This document shows positions 6,853-15,794 of a DNA stretch of 55,222 nt, in pieces (position 1 is the stretch's first letter; each line of letters starts with the position of its first letter). Under the pieces are notes generated by a model. The model did not search any database. It saw only the letters and a program-made list of their open reading frames with translations, and was not told where the DNA came from. The DNA comes from an uncultured Collinsella sp. (lineage in GTDB: Bacteria; Actinomycetota; Coriobacteriia; Coriobacteriales; Coriobacteriaceae). The DNA is taken from NCBI GenBank assembly GCA_900554645.1, contig USIE01000006.1:1-55222 (forward strand), given 5' to 3'. A program made the position numbers and the translations under genes.

Positions 6853-9294
6853 GGCGTGGTCGCGCCAGCCGAGAACGCGCTGCTTCATGCCCTCTATGTC
6901 GAGCACGCCTTCGGCAAAGCCCTTGCGCACGAGCTCTTCGGGAACAAACTCGTCGTAGCGGTCAAAGTAAGGCACCTCGCCAGGATAGACGAGCTCGATG
7001 GGATCGAAGTCCTTCTCGGCCTCGGCGGCGAGCACCTCAAAGAACGTCTCCTCGTCGGCCTTCATCTTAAACTGCATAAAGTACGGGCGTGACGGATCGA
7101 GCCGGCGAAGGCCCAGCTCCGCGGCACATTTAATCTTGAGCATGCGCTCGAGCGCCAAAAAGGCGTAGCTGCCCAGCCAGGGGAAGAGCACCCAGGTATC
7201 GCCGCCCAGGTTAATGAGCGGCTTGGTTCCCGCCCCCGAAATCTCGGCGGTATGACGAGCCTGCGCCAAGCGGGCCCGTGCGTTACCCATAAGGTACGGA
7301 TATGTCGCGTGCTCGTTGAGCGCCTTGCGCATGCGCTCGAGCACATGCGTGTTAATGTCGCCGGGGCAGTCGCCAAAGTAGGCCGGGACCCGGCCCTTGA
7401 CCTGCGTGGCAAAGACAGTGTGGCGCTTCCAGTCCACTTCCTCGACAATCCAGCAGTGTCCGGCGATGGCGATGCGCTCACCGGGCGGGGGCGGATTAAC
7501 GATCGTGCCCAGCTCGGCCGATTCGCTCCGGACGGTAAACTCCTCGTTTTCCTGGAACACGGCGTAGAACTTAAAGTTGTTGATGATGCGCTCGCCCGCG
7601 AGACCCACGATGAGCCCGCCACCTTCGGTGACCTGGATATGGTCGATCTTAATGAGGTGACGTAGCAGCACGCGGTAATCGTCTGCCGAGACACGGTGGA
7701 AATAGCTGAGCGTGAGCACGCGCTGGGCAAGTTCGGCCGGCGTGAGCTCGCCGGTGCTGGCGAGGGTCGACATAGTCTGGTGATAGAGCAGGCTGTAGGG
7801 GAGACGATCGAGCTCGGGTGGCTCGACCCACTTTTCCTCGCGATAGAGTTGTACGAGCGCGATACCCTGCAGGAGCTTCCAGGGAATGGTTTCGGGCATC
7901 ATCGTGCGCGGCTCGGGCTCTTCCTCGCGCATGACAAACCACATCTCGGGCGGAAGATCGCGACGGCCCGTGCGCCCCATGCGCTGCAAAAAGGAGCTAA
8001 CGGTAAACGGCGCGTCAATCTGGAAGGCGCGCTCCAGGCGGCCGATATCGATACCGAGCTCCAACGTAGAGGTGGTGACGGTTGTCTGCGTCTGCTCCTC
8101 GTCGCGCATGAGCTCCTCGGCCGTCTCGCGTAGCGATGCCGAAAGATTGCCGTGATGGATGAGAAAACGGTCGGGCTCGTGCCGGCTCTCGCAGTAGCTG
8201 CGCAGCATGGAGCACATGGCCTCTGCCTCCTCGCGCGAGTTGGCAAAGACCAGGCACTTGCGGCCGCGCGTATGCTCAAAGATATAGCCCATACCGGGGT
8301 CGGCGTTGTCGGGTGCCGTGTCGGTGGGGTTGAGAAGCGCCTGCTCGGTCGCTCGTGGGATGTCGACTTCGCCCTCGGGGGCCGAGGAAGTGCGACGGTC
8401 TTTGGGAGCGGCCTTGCCCCGCGCCTGCTCGCGACGTTGACGGCGTTCTTCCTGTGTAAGCTGTTCGCTGTGGCACATGTCTTGTCCGGATGCGGGCAGC
8501 GCCGCGGGCGCCGCCGTCTCAATACGCTCGCAAGCAAGCACCTCGGCTTCTTGTGGACCTGTGCCTACAAATCCTCGTTGCTGAGCCTGGGGGCCCGAGT
8601 TGTAGAAGTGCTCCATGGAGATGCGCCACACGCGGCGCGGTTCCTCAAAGCGGGGGATAACGCAGTCGCGCCCCGTTCCCTGCGAGAGAAAGGCGCCCGT
8701 GCGCTCGGGGTCGCCGATGGTGGCCGAAAGGCCAATGCGGCGGGGCTGCACGCCTGCCATGCGCGAGAGGCGCTCGATAAGACAGAGCGTCTGCCCGCCG
8801 CGGTCGCCGCGCATGAGCGAATGGACTTCGTCGATAACCACATAGCGCAGGTCGCAAAACATGCGCGGGATCGCCATGTGCTTATGGATCAGGAGCGCCT
8901 CGAGCGACTCGGGCGTAATCTGTAGGATGCCGCTCGGTTTTTTGATGAGTTTGGCCTTGTGTGATTGCGAGACATCGCCATGCCAGTGCCAGACGGGGAT
9001 ATCGGCTTCTTCGCACAGGTCGTTGAGGCGGACGAATTGGTCGTTGATGAGCGCCTTGAGGGGGCCAATGTAGAGGGCGCCCACGCTTGCGGGCGGGTTC
9101 TCCCAAAACTCGGTCAGGATGGGAAAGAAGGCTGCCTCGGTTTTGCCGGAAGCCGTGGATGCCGTCAGGAGCACATTATCTTGCGTGTTAAAGATGGCAT
9201 CAGCTGCTGCAACCTGGATAGAGCGTAGGCTCTCCCAATCGTGGGAGTAGATGAAGTCTTGGATAAACGGGGCGTAGCGGTCAAAGGCGTTCAC
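6850..9294 (-). CDS. Lhr/BrxHI-like DEAD/DEAH superfamily II helicase
   Basis: An 814-residue helicase. Visible motifs: STASGKT (motif I, about 46-52), DEVH (155-158), GLSATIGDP (motif III, 188-196), CLVFANSREEAE (motif IV) and RMGRTGRR (motif VI, 438-445). A charged, low-complexity insert sits at about 275-335 between the two RecA lobes. About 370 residues follow the core, as in Lhr-type helicases, whose winged-helix and beta-sheet domains bind and translocate on DNA. An ATG at 9336 exists, but GTG at 9294 follows AAAGGAGG with a 4-base gap and gives the family-like N-terminus. It is last in a three-gene operon with a BrxD-like ATPase and a TerB-N protein; BREX type 2 also pairs BrxD with BrxHI. 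The role in DNA processing or defence is inferred. Confidence 0.88.
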   Translation of the reverse strand: MNAFDRYAPFIQDFIYSHDWESLRSIQVAAADAIFNTQDNVLLTASTASGKTEAAFFPILTEFWENPPASVGALYIGPLKALINDQFVRLNDLCEEADIPVWHWHGDVSQSHKAKLIKKPSGILQITPESLEALLIHKHMAIPRMFCDLRYVVIDEVHSLMRGDRGGQTLCLIERLSRMAGVQPRRIGLSATIGDPERTGAFLSQGTGRDCVIPRFEEPRRVWRISMEHFYNSGPQAQQRGFVGTGPQEAEVLACERIETAAPAALPASGQDMCHSEQLTQEERRQRREQARGKAAPKDRRTSSAPEGEVDIPRATEQALLNPTDTAPDNADPGMGYIFEHTRGRKCLVFANSREEAEAMCSMLRSYCESRHEPDRFLIHHGNLSASLRETAEELMRDEEQTQTTVTTSTLELGIDIGRLERAFQIDAPFTVSSFLQRMGRTGRRDLPPEMWFVMREEEPEPRTMMPETIPWKLLQGIALVQLYREEKWVEPPELDRLPYSLLYHQTMSTLASTGELTPAELAQRVLTLSYFHRVSADDYRVLLRHLIKIDHIQVTEGGGLIVGLAGERIINNFKFYAVFQENEEFTVRSESAELGTIVNPPPPGERIAIAGHCWIVEEVDWKRHTVFATQVKGRVPAYFGDCPGDINTHVLERMRKALNEHATYPYLMGNARARLAQARHTAEISGAGTKPLINLGGDTWVLFPWLGSYAFLALERMLKIKCAAELGLRRLDPSRPYFMQFKMKADEETFFEVLAAEAEKDFDPIELVYPGEVPYFDRYDEFVPEELVRKGFAEGVLDIEGMKQRVLGWRDHA

Positions 9295-9377
9295 GGGGCC
9301 TCCTTTCAACAACGAATCTCTCAACGCGGCTGGCAATGGCTTGCTGCATTACTGCTTCAACGTTTGCCCAGATAGAG

Positions 9378-9410
9378 CCTGCCAAAATAAACCTGTCCCT
9401 TTTTGGCAGG
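9378..9410 (-). repeat. Hairpin between the ATPase and helicase genes
   Basis: CCTGCCAAAA (9378-9387) is a perfect 10-base inverted repeat of TTTTGGCAGG (9401-9410), with a 13-base loop. It begins right after the ATPase stop codon and lies in a 116-base gap before the helicase GTG. There is no T run after the stem, so it is more likely an RNA stability, processing or partial-attenuation element than a full terminator. Confidence 0.6.
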
Positions 9411-10715
9411 TTAGATGGTGAATTCGGCGAAGTTACGGTCGCCGCCTGCGGTATCGGTGTCGCCTGTTGCGGCTGCCGGCGCCAGCGCGTCGCCGCCGAC
9501 GCTTTGCAGCAGCTCGGCCACGTTGGCGTCGGGGTTTTGGCATAGGATGTCGAGCAACTCGATAAAGTCACGAATGACTTCACGCGGCGTCAGATGCGTG
9601 TCGGCTCCCACACGACCGAACTCGATCTTGAGGAAGTCCACCAAGTCGTTCTCGGTAAGCGTGGGCGTCCAGCCAAAGTAGCCGGCGTGAATTTGCATGA
9701 GTTTTTCGATGAGCACCAGTAGCTCCTCGTAGGTGAGCGGCTGCAGGCGGATGATGGGTGCGAGCATGTCCTTAAGGTCCTCGCGCGCAAAGCGACCCTG
9801 AGCGAGTCGGCTGCGCAGAGCCTCGTAGGAGAACACGCCGCGGCGGCGGTCTTCGATGGAGGTTGGCGTGCCGCCCATGATCATGCCCAGGTACTGCGCC
9901 TTGCCCTGAAGTGTGTCGTTGTACATGGTCAGGATCTTCTCGTAGTTGTACTGGCGCGTGATGGCATTGGGAATCTTATACAGATTCACGAGCTCGTCGA
10001 TGAGCACCAGCATGCCCTTGTAGCCGCTGCAAACCAAAAAACGCGCGATGAGTTTGACGTAGTCGTACCAATCGTCGTCGCTGATGATGGTCGAGGAGCC
10101 CAGCTCGGCGCGCGCCTCGCTCTTGGTGCGGTATTCGCCGCGGATCCATTTGGTCACGCGGCTCATGGTCTCTTCGTCGCCCCCGGATGCGGCCATGCGA
10201 TAGCGGCGGAGCATGCGGGTGAAGTCGAAGCCGTGGACCATCTCCTCGAGCGGGGCCAGTTGGGCATTGACGACAGACTCGTCGACGTCGGCACACGAGG
10301 CGACCCAGCGATCCAGAATAAGGTTGAGCGCACCGCCCTCGGGGCGCGTCTTGGTCGATATATTGCGGATGAGCTCGCGGTAGGTGGCAAGGCCCTGTCC
10401 CTGACCGCCCTGCAGGCGGCGCTCGGGCGACAGGTCGGCATCAGCGACGACGAATCCCTCGCCCATGGCGTGCGTGCGGATAGTCTGGAGCAAAAAGCTC
10501 TTGCCGGCGCCGTAACGACCGACCAGAAAGCGGAAGCTCGCGCCGCCGTCGGCGATGAGACTCAGATCGGTGAGCAGGGCGCGGATCTCGACCTCGCGCC
10601 CTACGGTGATGTAAGGAAGGCCGATGCGCGGGACCACGCCGCCCTTGAGCGAGTTGAGAATGACGGCAGCGACGCGCTTGGGCACGCGGGGTGCTGCGGA
10701 TGCGGTATCACTCAT
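9411..10715 (-). CDS. BrxD-like (DUF2791) P-loop ATPase
   Basis: A 434-residue AAA/STAND-like ATPase of the family annotated as BREX system ATP-binding protein (DUF2791, BrxD). Walker A is GRYGAGKS at residues 66-73; Walker B is LVLIDELVNL at about 236-245. MIMGGTPTSIEDRRRG and FSYEALRSRL afterwards match family positions. The C-terminal 35 residues are Ala/Asp-rich and probably flexible. The start overlaps the upstream TerB-N gene by 8 bases (ATGAGTGA), implying coupled translation and a shared complex. It probably loads or controls the Lhr-like helicase encoded next; that is inference from BREX and Ter-associated gene neighbourhoods. No PglX-, PglZ- or BrxC-like gene is present in the window. 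Confidence 0.85.
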   Translation of the reverse strand: MSDTASAAPRVPKRVAAVILNSLKGGVVPRIGLPYITVGREVEIRALLTDLSLIADGGASFRFLVGRYGAGKSFLLQTIRTHAMGEGFVVADADLSPERRLQGGQGQGLATYRELIRNISTKTRPEGGALNLILDRWVASCADVDESVVNAQLAPLEEMVHGFDFTRMLRRYRMAASGGDEETMSRVTKWIRGEYRTKSEARAELGSSTIISDDDWYDYVKLIARFLVCSGYKGMLVLIDELVNLYKIPNAITRQYNYEKILTMYNDTLQGKAQYLGMIMGGTPTSIEDRRRGVFSYEALRSRLAQGRFAREDLKDMLAPIIRLQPLTYEELLVLIEKLMQIHAGYFGWTPTLTENDLVDFLKIEFGRVGADTHLTPREVIRDFIELLDILCQNPDANVAELLQSVGGDALAPAAATGDTDTAGGDRNFAEFTI

Positions 10716-12468
10716 GGTCTAGGTATCCTCTCACGTCTGCTTCGTAGTCCTCAATAATCTGCGGCCCTGCCGCGCTAAATTCAATTACGGTGTCGCCCAC
10801 CAGGTCAAAGAGCGCCTCGTTGATGGTATCGACGAGCATGTCCTCGCTCTGCCCCGATTGCGCTACCGCCGATTCCGCCTGTACTGCGTTGTGCTCGAGC
10901 AGCGCGCGGAGATAGGCGTCTGCGGCGGGCGCGAGTTCGTTCGTGGCGTCAGCGGGCGCAGCAGCTGCGAACGCGGGCGTCGGTGCGAGAAGCGGTGCTA
11001 CGACACCAAACTGTTCGGTGGATATGGTCGGCTCGTCGGACTCGTCCTGCCCTGCGGCCGCCGCGACCGCCTCGACCGTCGCGGCGGCCGCAGGCTCGGC
11101 TTCCGGTTGCCCTGAGTCCGCTGCCTCGGCTTCTGCGGACGCGCCGTCCTCGCGTTCCTCGTCAATCAAAAGCGCCTCGCGCGTTTGTGCGGCGGCGCTC
11201 CGAATATGCCCCAGCTGACTCAGATCGATATCGATCTTGACGGGCTGGTGTGCGGCGTCCCACGAAAGCCATGCCACAATCTCGTCATCGATAATCTTGG
11301 CCAGATATTTGGGGACCTTTTCTTCCTTAAGGGGATGGGCGGGGTCCAGCGCCAGGCGCAGGCGTTGGTCGCAGGCGCGCATCATTTCACCGAGCTTGCT
11401 GCTCTTTTGCCTGTTACCGTGAATCCGCATGCATTCCCAAAAACCGTTTTGGCAACGGTAGATATGGATGGGGTCCAGACGGTATTCGCAGTCCTCGTGG
11501 CGCTCGGGCGCAAAGAATACGGCCGAGGCAAACATGGTGTAGGGCATGGCCGTCTCCTCCCCAAATAAACTTGCCACGATGCCGGTCTTTCGGTGCGTGT
11601 CATAGTAGCGCGCCATGCGGACATACACGGCGCACGCCACGTGGCGCTGATCGCGGTGGTGGCTGCGGTCGAGCCGCGAGTTACTTAGGTTGTACGTGGA
11701 GAGGGCGTTGATGGCGGCCATGAGTCGCTCCTCGCGCACCTCATCGGGCGGAAGGGGGAGCGTGGGCTCGGAGGTTTTGCGACGCTTGGGTGCCGGGTCA
11801 GATGGCGTCGGTGCTGGTACAAGGTCTCGTGCCGCGCGCCGCAGCTCGATAAGGGCGTTATCGAATATGACGGTTTTAGAGTCGCGAAGCAGCTTGGGGT
11901 CGAGCCCGTGGAACACGGCGTAATCTTGCAGCCACACGCGCGCAAACCGGTCGATGCCGGGCTCGAAGGCGCGATAGACATCCCAAAAAGCCTTGATCTT
12001 GTTAAAACCATCGAGTGGATTATCTACGCCAATGCCGCAGATCAGCTCATAGAGATACAGAAAGGCAAAGGACGTAGACGTTTCCTCGACGGTTCCGCGA
12101 CGCACTTGGGCACGCCAGGTAAAGTAGCCGCGCAACTGTCGATCGCTCATGGCATTGTAGGTGGGAAAGTACGAGTTAAAGGTGCCGTTGTAGGGGCAGT
12201 CGTCCTCAAAGTCGGCCATCAGCAGGCCTTGGCGGTAGAAAAGCTCGGCTTCCGAAAGCCAGCGGCCCGCACCGCCCTTGGGGTCATCCTGCCAGCGCGA
12301 TATCTCGCGCATTTTACGGTACTGGTCGGGGAGGAAATTCTGCATCTGTCGGCCGGTTTTGAGAATCGGCTCGTCTGCGTAGACTTCATGTGAGAAGCGG
12401 GCAGACTGATGGGTCCGGGCCTCGGCCATAATGCGCTCGATGAGCATCTTGATGTCCTGGTCGGCCAC
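10708..12468 (-). CDS. TerB-N / TerB-C domain protein, first gene of DNA-processing cassette
   Basis: A 586-residue protein. The TerB-N hallmark YNAMSDRQLRGYFTWR lies at about 104-119, followed by the family-like FLYLYELICGIG. A central region with PKRRKT (about 230) may be a linker, and an Ala/Glu-rich low-complexity stretch covers about 435-530. The final 45 residues (INEALFDLVGDTVIEF and IIEDYEADVRGYL) resemble the end of TerB-C domains, so both modules appear in one chain. No enzyme motif is visible. GTG at 12468 follows AGGAGG. TerB-N/TerB-C proteins are known from comparative genomics to travel with P-loop ATPases and helicases in predicted DNA-processing systems; the biochemical role is unknown. 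Confidence 0.8.
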   Translation of the reverse strand: MADQDIKMLIERIMAEARTHQSARFSHEVYADEPILKTGRQMQNFLPDQYRKMREISRWQDDPKGGAGRWLSEAELFYRQGLLMADFEDDCPYNGTFNSYFPTYNAMSDRQLRGYFTWRAQVRRGTVEETSTSFAFLYLYELICGIGVDNPLDGFNKIKAFWDVYRAFEPGIDRFARVWLQDYAVFHGLDPKLLRDSKTVIFDNALIELRRAARDLVPAPTPSDPAPKRRKTSEPTLPLPPDEVREERLMAAINALSTYNLSNSRLDRSHHRDQRHVACAVYVRMARYYDTHRKTGIVASLFGEETAMPYTMFASAVFFAPERHEDCEYRLDPIHIYRCQNGFWECMRIHGNRQKSSKLGEMMRACDQRLRLALDPAHPLKEEKVPKYLAKIIDDEIVAWLSWDAAHQPVKIDIDLSQLGHIRSAAAQTREALLIDEEREDGASAEAEAADSGQPEAEPAAAATVEAVAAAAGQDESDEPTISTEQFGVVAPLLAPTPAFAAAAPADATNELAPAADAYLRALLEHNAVQAESAVAQSGQSEDMLVDTINEALFDLVGDTVIEFSAAGPQIIEDYEADVRGYLDHE

Positions 12469-12555
12469 CGCTCCTCCTCTCGAACGCAGCTACGGTGACC
12501 TCATATCATAGCACAGCATCAAACAGGTGTTCGAGATACCGCTATGTAGATAGAT

Positions 12556-13272
12556 TTAGAACAAGAGGGCGTAGATGACGGCGATGACGACGGAGGGGAG
12601 CATATTGGCCGTGCGGAAGGTCTGAGGACGGATGAGGTTGACGCCGACGCAGAAGATGAGCATGGAGCCTACGAGCGAAAGGCTGTTGAGGGCTGCTGTG
12701 GTCATGATGGGGGAGAGCGCGCCGGCAAACAACGTGATCGTCCCCTGGAACACGGCTACGGGCAGGGCCGAGAAGATGCAGCCGCGTCCGAGCGACGCCG
12801 TCATGGTGCAGACGATGATGCAGTCCAGTGCGCCCTTGAGGGCAAGCGTTGACCAGTCGCCGAGCAGGCCGTCCTGGATCGATCCCACAATTGCCATGGC
12901 GCCGATACACACGGTGAGTGAAGTCGAGACAAAAGCGTTGGTGAACTCGTTGTCACCCTCGCTGCCGGTTTTTCGCTTGAGCCATTCGCCAAGGTTCTCG
13001 ATGGCGGCCTCCAAGTTGATGGCCTCGCCGATGAGCGAACCGAGCGCAAATGAGACGATGAGCATGGTGGTACCGGTGGTCGCTAGCGCCTTTCCATCGA
13101 TGATGAGCATCTTTTGCATGGTGCCGCCCAGGCCGATAAACAGGACGCACAGCCCCGATGCTTTCATGAGCGTGTCTTGGATGCGCGGTGTAATGAAGCG
13201 GCCGCCCGCTAATCCCAAAAGACCGCCCGCAACTAAAAGCACAACGTTGATGATTGTTCCCAAGCCCGGCAT
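12556..13272 (-). CDS. DUF554 family membrane protein
   Basis: A 238-residue integral membrane protein with about six to seven hydrophobic segments, starting PGLGTIINVVLLVAGGLLG and containing GLCVLFIGLGGTMQ and GAMAIVGSIQDG, all typical of DUF554 (YdfK-like). The function is unknown; some relatives are described as possible transporters. A longer reading frame reaches 13341, but ATG at 13272 follows AGGAGGG. It stands alone between the TerB cassette and the surface-protein cluster. Confidence 0.85.
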   Translation of the reverse strand: MPGLGTIINVVLLVAGGLLGLAGGRFITPRIQDTLMKASGLCVLFIGLGGTMQKMLIIDGKALATTGTTMLIVSFALGSLIGEAINLEAAIENLGEWLKRKTGSEGDNEFTNAFVSTSLTVCIGAMAIVGSIQDGLLGDWSTLALKGALDCIIVCTMTASLGRGCIFSALPVAVFQGTITLFAGALSPIMTTAALNSLSLVGSMLIFCVGVNLIRPQTFRTANMLPSVVIAVIYALLF

Positions 13273-13390
13273 GAGCCCTCCTGTATTGATGCCAACGTGG
13301 CAATCGTAGCAGAACGAAATGCGAGGCACATCGCGACTCATCTAATACGTTATATAAGTGGTGTTAGGAATGATACGCAGCATTTAAGCC

Positions 13391-14821
13391 TCAGGTGGTT
13401 GTCGGGACATAGGGATAGTATTCAAAGCGCAGTGTCATAAGCCGCTGCGGGAATTCAATAGCCGCGGCGATGATATTGGCATCGCGGGCACGATCAAACC
13501 CTTCGAGTTCGATCTGATACGAGACGTCTTGCATAATGTCCAGACGCCGCCAGGCTAGGAGTGTGTCGCCATCGAATTCCAAGGTCTTGCCTCCATCTGG
13601 AGCAACGGCATATAGACGCAGCTTGGCGGTGGTTGCAGGGTCGACAACCGTGACCTTTTTAATTTCGTTTCGAGTATTCTTGGCGCCCAACAAGGTGAGC
13701 AGTGTTGGGGCCACGACCTCGCCCGATGGCAAAAAGACGACTTCGATGGATTCGGGAAATGCGATGATAGCCGACTTGCGGACGGGCTGATTGGCGGCGG
13801 CAACTTCGATGTTCGCAGCGTCGATGACCTCTGTGTGGTCGAGTGCGGCAAGCACGCAACAGTTACCTTCATCGATCTCTTGAGGATCAGCAAGCCCCAG
13901 ACTGTCCGCGAACTCGGGATCGTTTGGATCGGCAGCGGGCTCATTCGGCGCTTCGAAAGAAGCTGGGACGCTGTTTGTCGGCGACGGCGTGTCGCCCGCA
14001 CCTGCTTCTTTGTCCGCGCTCTCTTCTTGTATGGTTGCGTTGATGGGTTCGTCGTTTGGGGGGAGCGTCTTGGCGTCAAACGCGGAGGGGAGAATTCCGA
14101 TGGCTCCGGATCCGTTCCACTCCATTTCGAGAAGCGCCGGGTCGGCAAGAATGCGTTGCCTGCTTTGCGCGCGGGCATCGATTTCAATAGGGCCTGCCTC
14201 TATCCCTCGTGTAAGGCTGAGTGATCCGGATGGCTTCTCGAAATGAGCGTCTGTGTCTTTGGTACTGACGGCGTAGAACAGCAGGGACGCTTCTCCCGCC
14301 GCGATGGCATCGGTACCGGCTTTGGTCAGCCGCAACGATGCCGTGAATGAGAGGGTGGGCTGCGTGTCGTCTGCATTCGCGGCGGCGCAGCCCAGACATA
14401 TACCGCCTCCTTTCTCAAAAAACGTACCGTCGAAGGCGACCTTCGCTCCGTTCGCCGAGTCATCGACCGAAGCGATGTCGATGCGTAGCTCCAAATCGCA
14501 AGGGTCGTCATCTGCATCGAGCGCAACTGAGCGCCACGTGCAGATGGCGCACCCCGCCTGGGAGCCGTTTGCCTTGTTCGAACGATTGATATCCACGACT
14601 ATCGAGCCGTCCGTATTACGACGAAGGCATCCCGAGGTTGAGATTGCGGCCTGTGCGATCGAAAAACGCTTGCACGCAATGGCGCTCGACGGATTTGGTG
14701 CGGAGCTTAGGGCCGCTGGTAAGGAGTCTGCCATGACAGGAGTCGCCCAAGCGGCGACAGGCGTTCCGGTTGCGAGCGCGCCGCAGAGTGCGACGACGGG
14801 CAAAAGGTTCTTCGATGCCAT
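13391..14821 (-). CDS. Exported protein of unknown function
   Basis: A 476-residue protein with a clear Sec signal peptide (hydrophobic core LLPVVALCGALATGTPVAA, cleavage near ATPVMA). The mature part is rich in Asp, Ala and Thr, with predicted beta-strand segments and a Glu/Asp/Pro-rich linker around residues 255-310. A CAICTW segment and the pattern CLGCAA suggest possible disulphides. I see no LPXTG-type tail, membrane anchor or catalytic motif. It is the last gene of a five-gene minus-strand cluster of exported proteins and could be a large surface component held by partners. Confidence 0.6.
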   Translation of the reverse strand: MASKNLLPVVALCGALATGTPVAAWATPVMADSLPAALSSAPNPSSAIACKRFSIAQAAISTSGCLRRNTDGSIVVDINRSNKANGSQAGCAICTWRSVALDADDDPCDLELRIDIASVDDSANGAKVAFDGTFFEKGGGICLGCAAANADDTQPTLSFTASLRLTKAGTDAIAAGEASLLFYAVSTKDTDAHFEKPSGSLSLTRGIEAGPIEIDARAQSRQRILADPALLEMEWNGSGAIGILPSAFDAKTLPPNDEPINATIQEESADKEAGAGDTPSPTNSVPASFEAPNEPAADPNDPEFADSLGLADPQEIDEGNCCVLAALDHTEVIDAANIEVAAANQPVRKSAIIAFPESIEVVFLPSGEVVAPTLLTLLGAKNTRNEIKKVTVVDPATTAKLRLYAVAPDGGKTLEFDGDTLLAWRRLDIMQDVSYQIELEGFDRARDANIIAAAIEFPQRLMTLRFEYYPYVPTTT

Positions 14822-14839
14822 GGGGTCTCCTTAGCTAAT

Positions 14840-15121
14840 TTAGTGCGGCCTGTTCATGTTTTGTTTCTGGCTGTGTTTGATGTGCAGACCGAGGCCGGCG
14901 GTTCCCGCGCCTGCTGCTGCGGCGCCTGCTGCCAAGAGCCATCGTTTGTCGCCTGTCTGCGCCAACGGTTCCTCGCGGTCGCTGCGGTCGAGCTCCGAGA
15001 GGTCGACCGTCACTTGCGTGGCGGCCTGCGCCTGTTCTTGCTGGGCAAAGGCCATGGCTGGCCCAAACGCTAGGATGCTGACGGCGGCGGCCAGGGCGAC
15101 GGCCTTATGCCGTGTGCGCAC
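14840..15121 (-). CDS. Small sortase substrate with LAQTG wall-anchor signal
   Basis: A 93-residue protein with a signal peptide (AVALAAAVSILAFGPAMAFA), a short mature part of about 30 residues (VTVDLSELDRSD), then LAQTGD, a hydrophobic helix (WLLAAGAAAAGAGTAGLGL) and a basic tail (HIKHSQKQ). This order is the classical cell-wall sorting signal with LAQTG in place of LPXTG. Almost nothing remains between signal and anchor, so it may act as a minor pilin-like base or peptide anchor; that is speculation. The start is uncertain: GTG at 15121 (17-base overlap with the upstream gene) or ATG at 15151 (47-base overlap). No sortase gene is seen in the window. Confidence 0.7.
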   Translation of the reverse strand: MRTRHKAVALAAAVSILAFGPAMAFAQQEQAQAATQVTVDLSELDRSDREEPLAQTGDKRWLLAAGAAAAGAGTAGLGLHIKHSQKQNMNRPH

Positions 15122-15704
15122 CGGGCTCGACCGTCCAGGTGATCGTTGCAACCTGATCGCCTTCGCCGGTTACGCGGAAGATGTCGCGCGTGACGCGGGC
15201 GACGTTTCCGCTTGTCTTGAGCTTAATTTTGTCCGTGCCACCGGCAATGCCCTGGTAGCCCATGTCGAAGGCTGCATTCTTGGAAAGATCGAGGCCCGTT
15301 CCCTGCATTGCGGCGCTGGCGTTCTGGAGCGCGCCGTCGGGGCCGACCTTAAAGTCGATGGAGTTCTGCGCGGTTCCGGCCTTGGCGTCGGCAGCAATGG
15401 TCCAGGTGTTCATGGCGTCGATCTTCATGTTGGTGACATGGATGCCGTAGGCCGAATGATTGTCGATGGTGGTCGCGTCTTCTGAGGGGCCCTGAAGCGT
15501 GCCGTCGGCCTTGGCGACGAAGGGAATAACCGTCGGAACTTTGAACTCAACGTTGTCGATCTCGGTCCTGACCATTACTTTCGTGGTTCCAACGCGCCCG
15601 GCCGCCATAGCTGGCGTCGGGGCGGCGCCCATTGCGAGCGCGAGCGCGAGCCCCGCGCCCACGACGAGCGCTCTGGCTCCGTTCATGTTCCTGGTGATGT
15701 CCAT
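15105..15704 (-). CDS. Exported beta-rich protein, possible surface subunit
   Basis: A 199-residue protein with a Sec signal peptide (ALVVGAGLALALAMGAAP, cleavage near AMA-AG). The mature part looks like a single beta-sandwich, ending in QVATITWTVEPG, similar in style to WxL-type and spore-coat or fimbrial subunits, but no Pfam family can be assigned by eye. Its 3' end overlaps the LAQTG protein gene, so the two are translated together. ATG at 15704 is preceded by GAAAGGAACGACC. It may be polymerised or displayed with the small wall-anchored protein. Confidence 0.65.
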   Translation of the reverse strand: MDITRNMNGARALVVGAGLALALAMGAAPTPAMAAGRVGTTKVMVRTEIDNVEFKVPTVIPFVAKADGTLQGPSEDATTIDNHSAYGIHVTNMKIDAMNTWTIAADAKAGTAQNSIDFKVGPDGALQNASAAMQGTGLDLSKNAAFDMGYQGIAGGTDKIKLKTSGNVARVTRDIFRVTGEGDQVATITWTVEPGAHTA

Positions 15705-15794
15705 GGTCGTTCCTTTCTATTCGCCGCGGGCCGTCCCCGCGATGATTGGACGAGTGTTGGTGGCCGCGCGCAATGACGCAGCGGGCGTTAGGGG

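Noticed and set aside
6850..12468. Calling the cassette a BREX system
   Set aside because: Only BrxD-like and BrxHI-like proteins are present. PglX/BrxX methylase, PglZ and BrxC/PglY are absent from the window, so only partial similarity is claimed.
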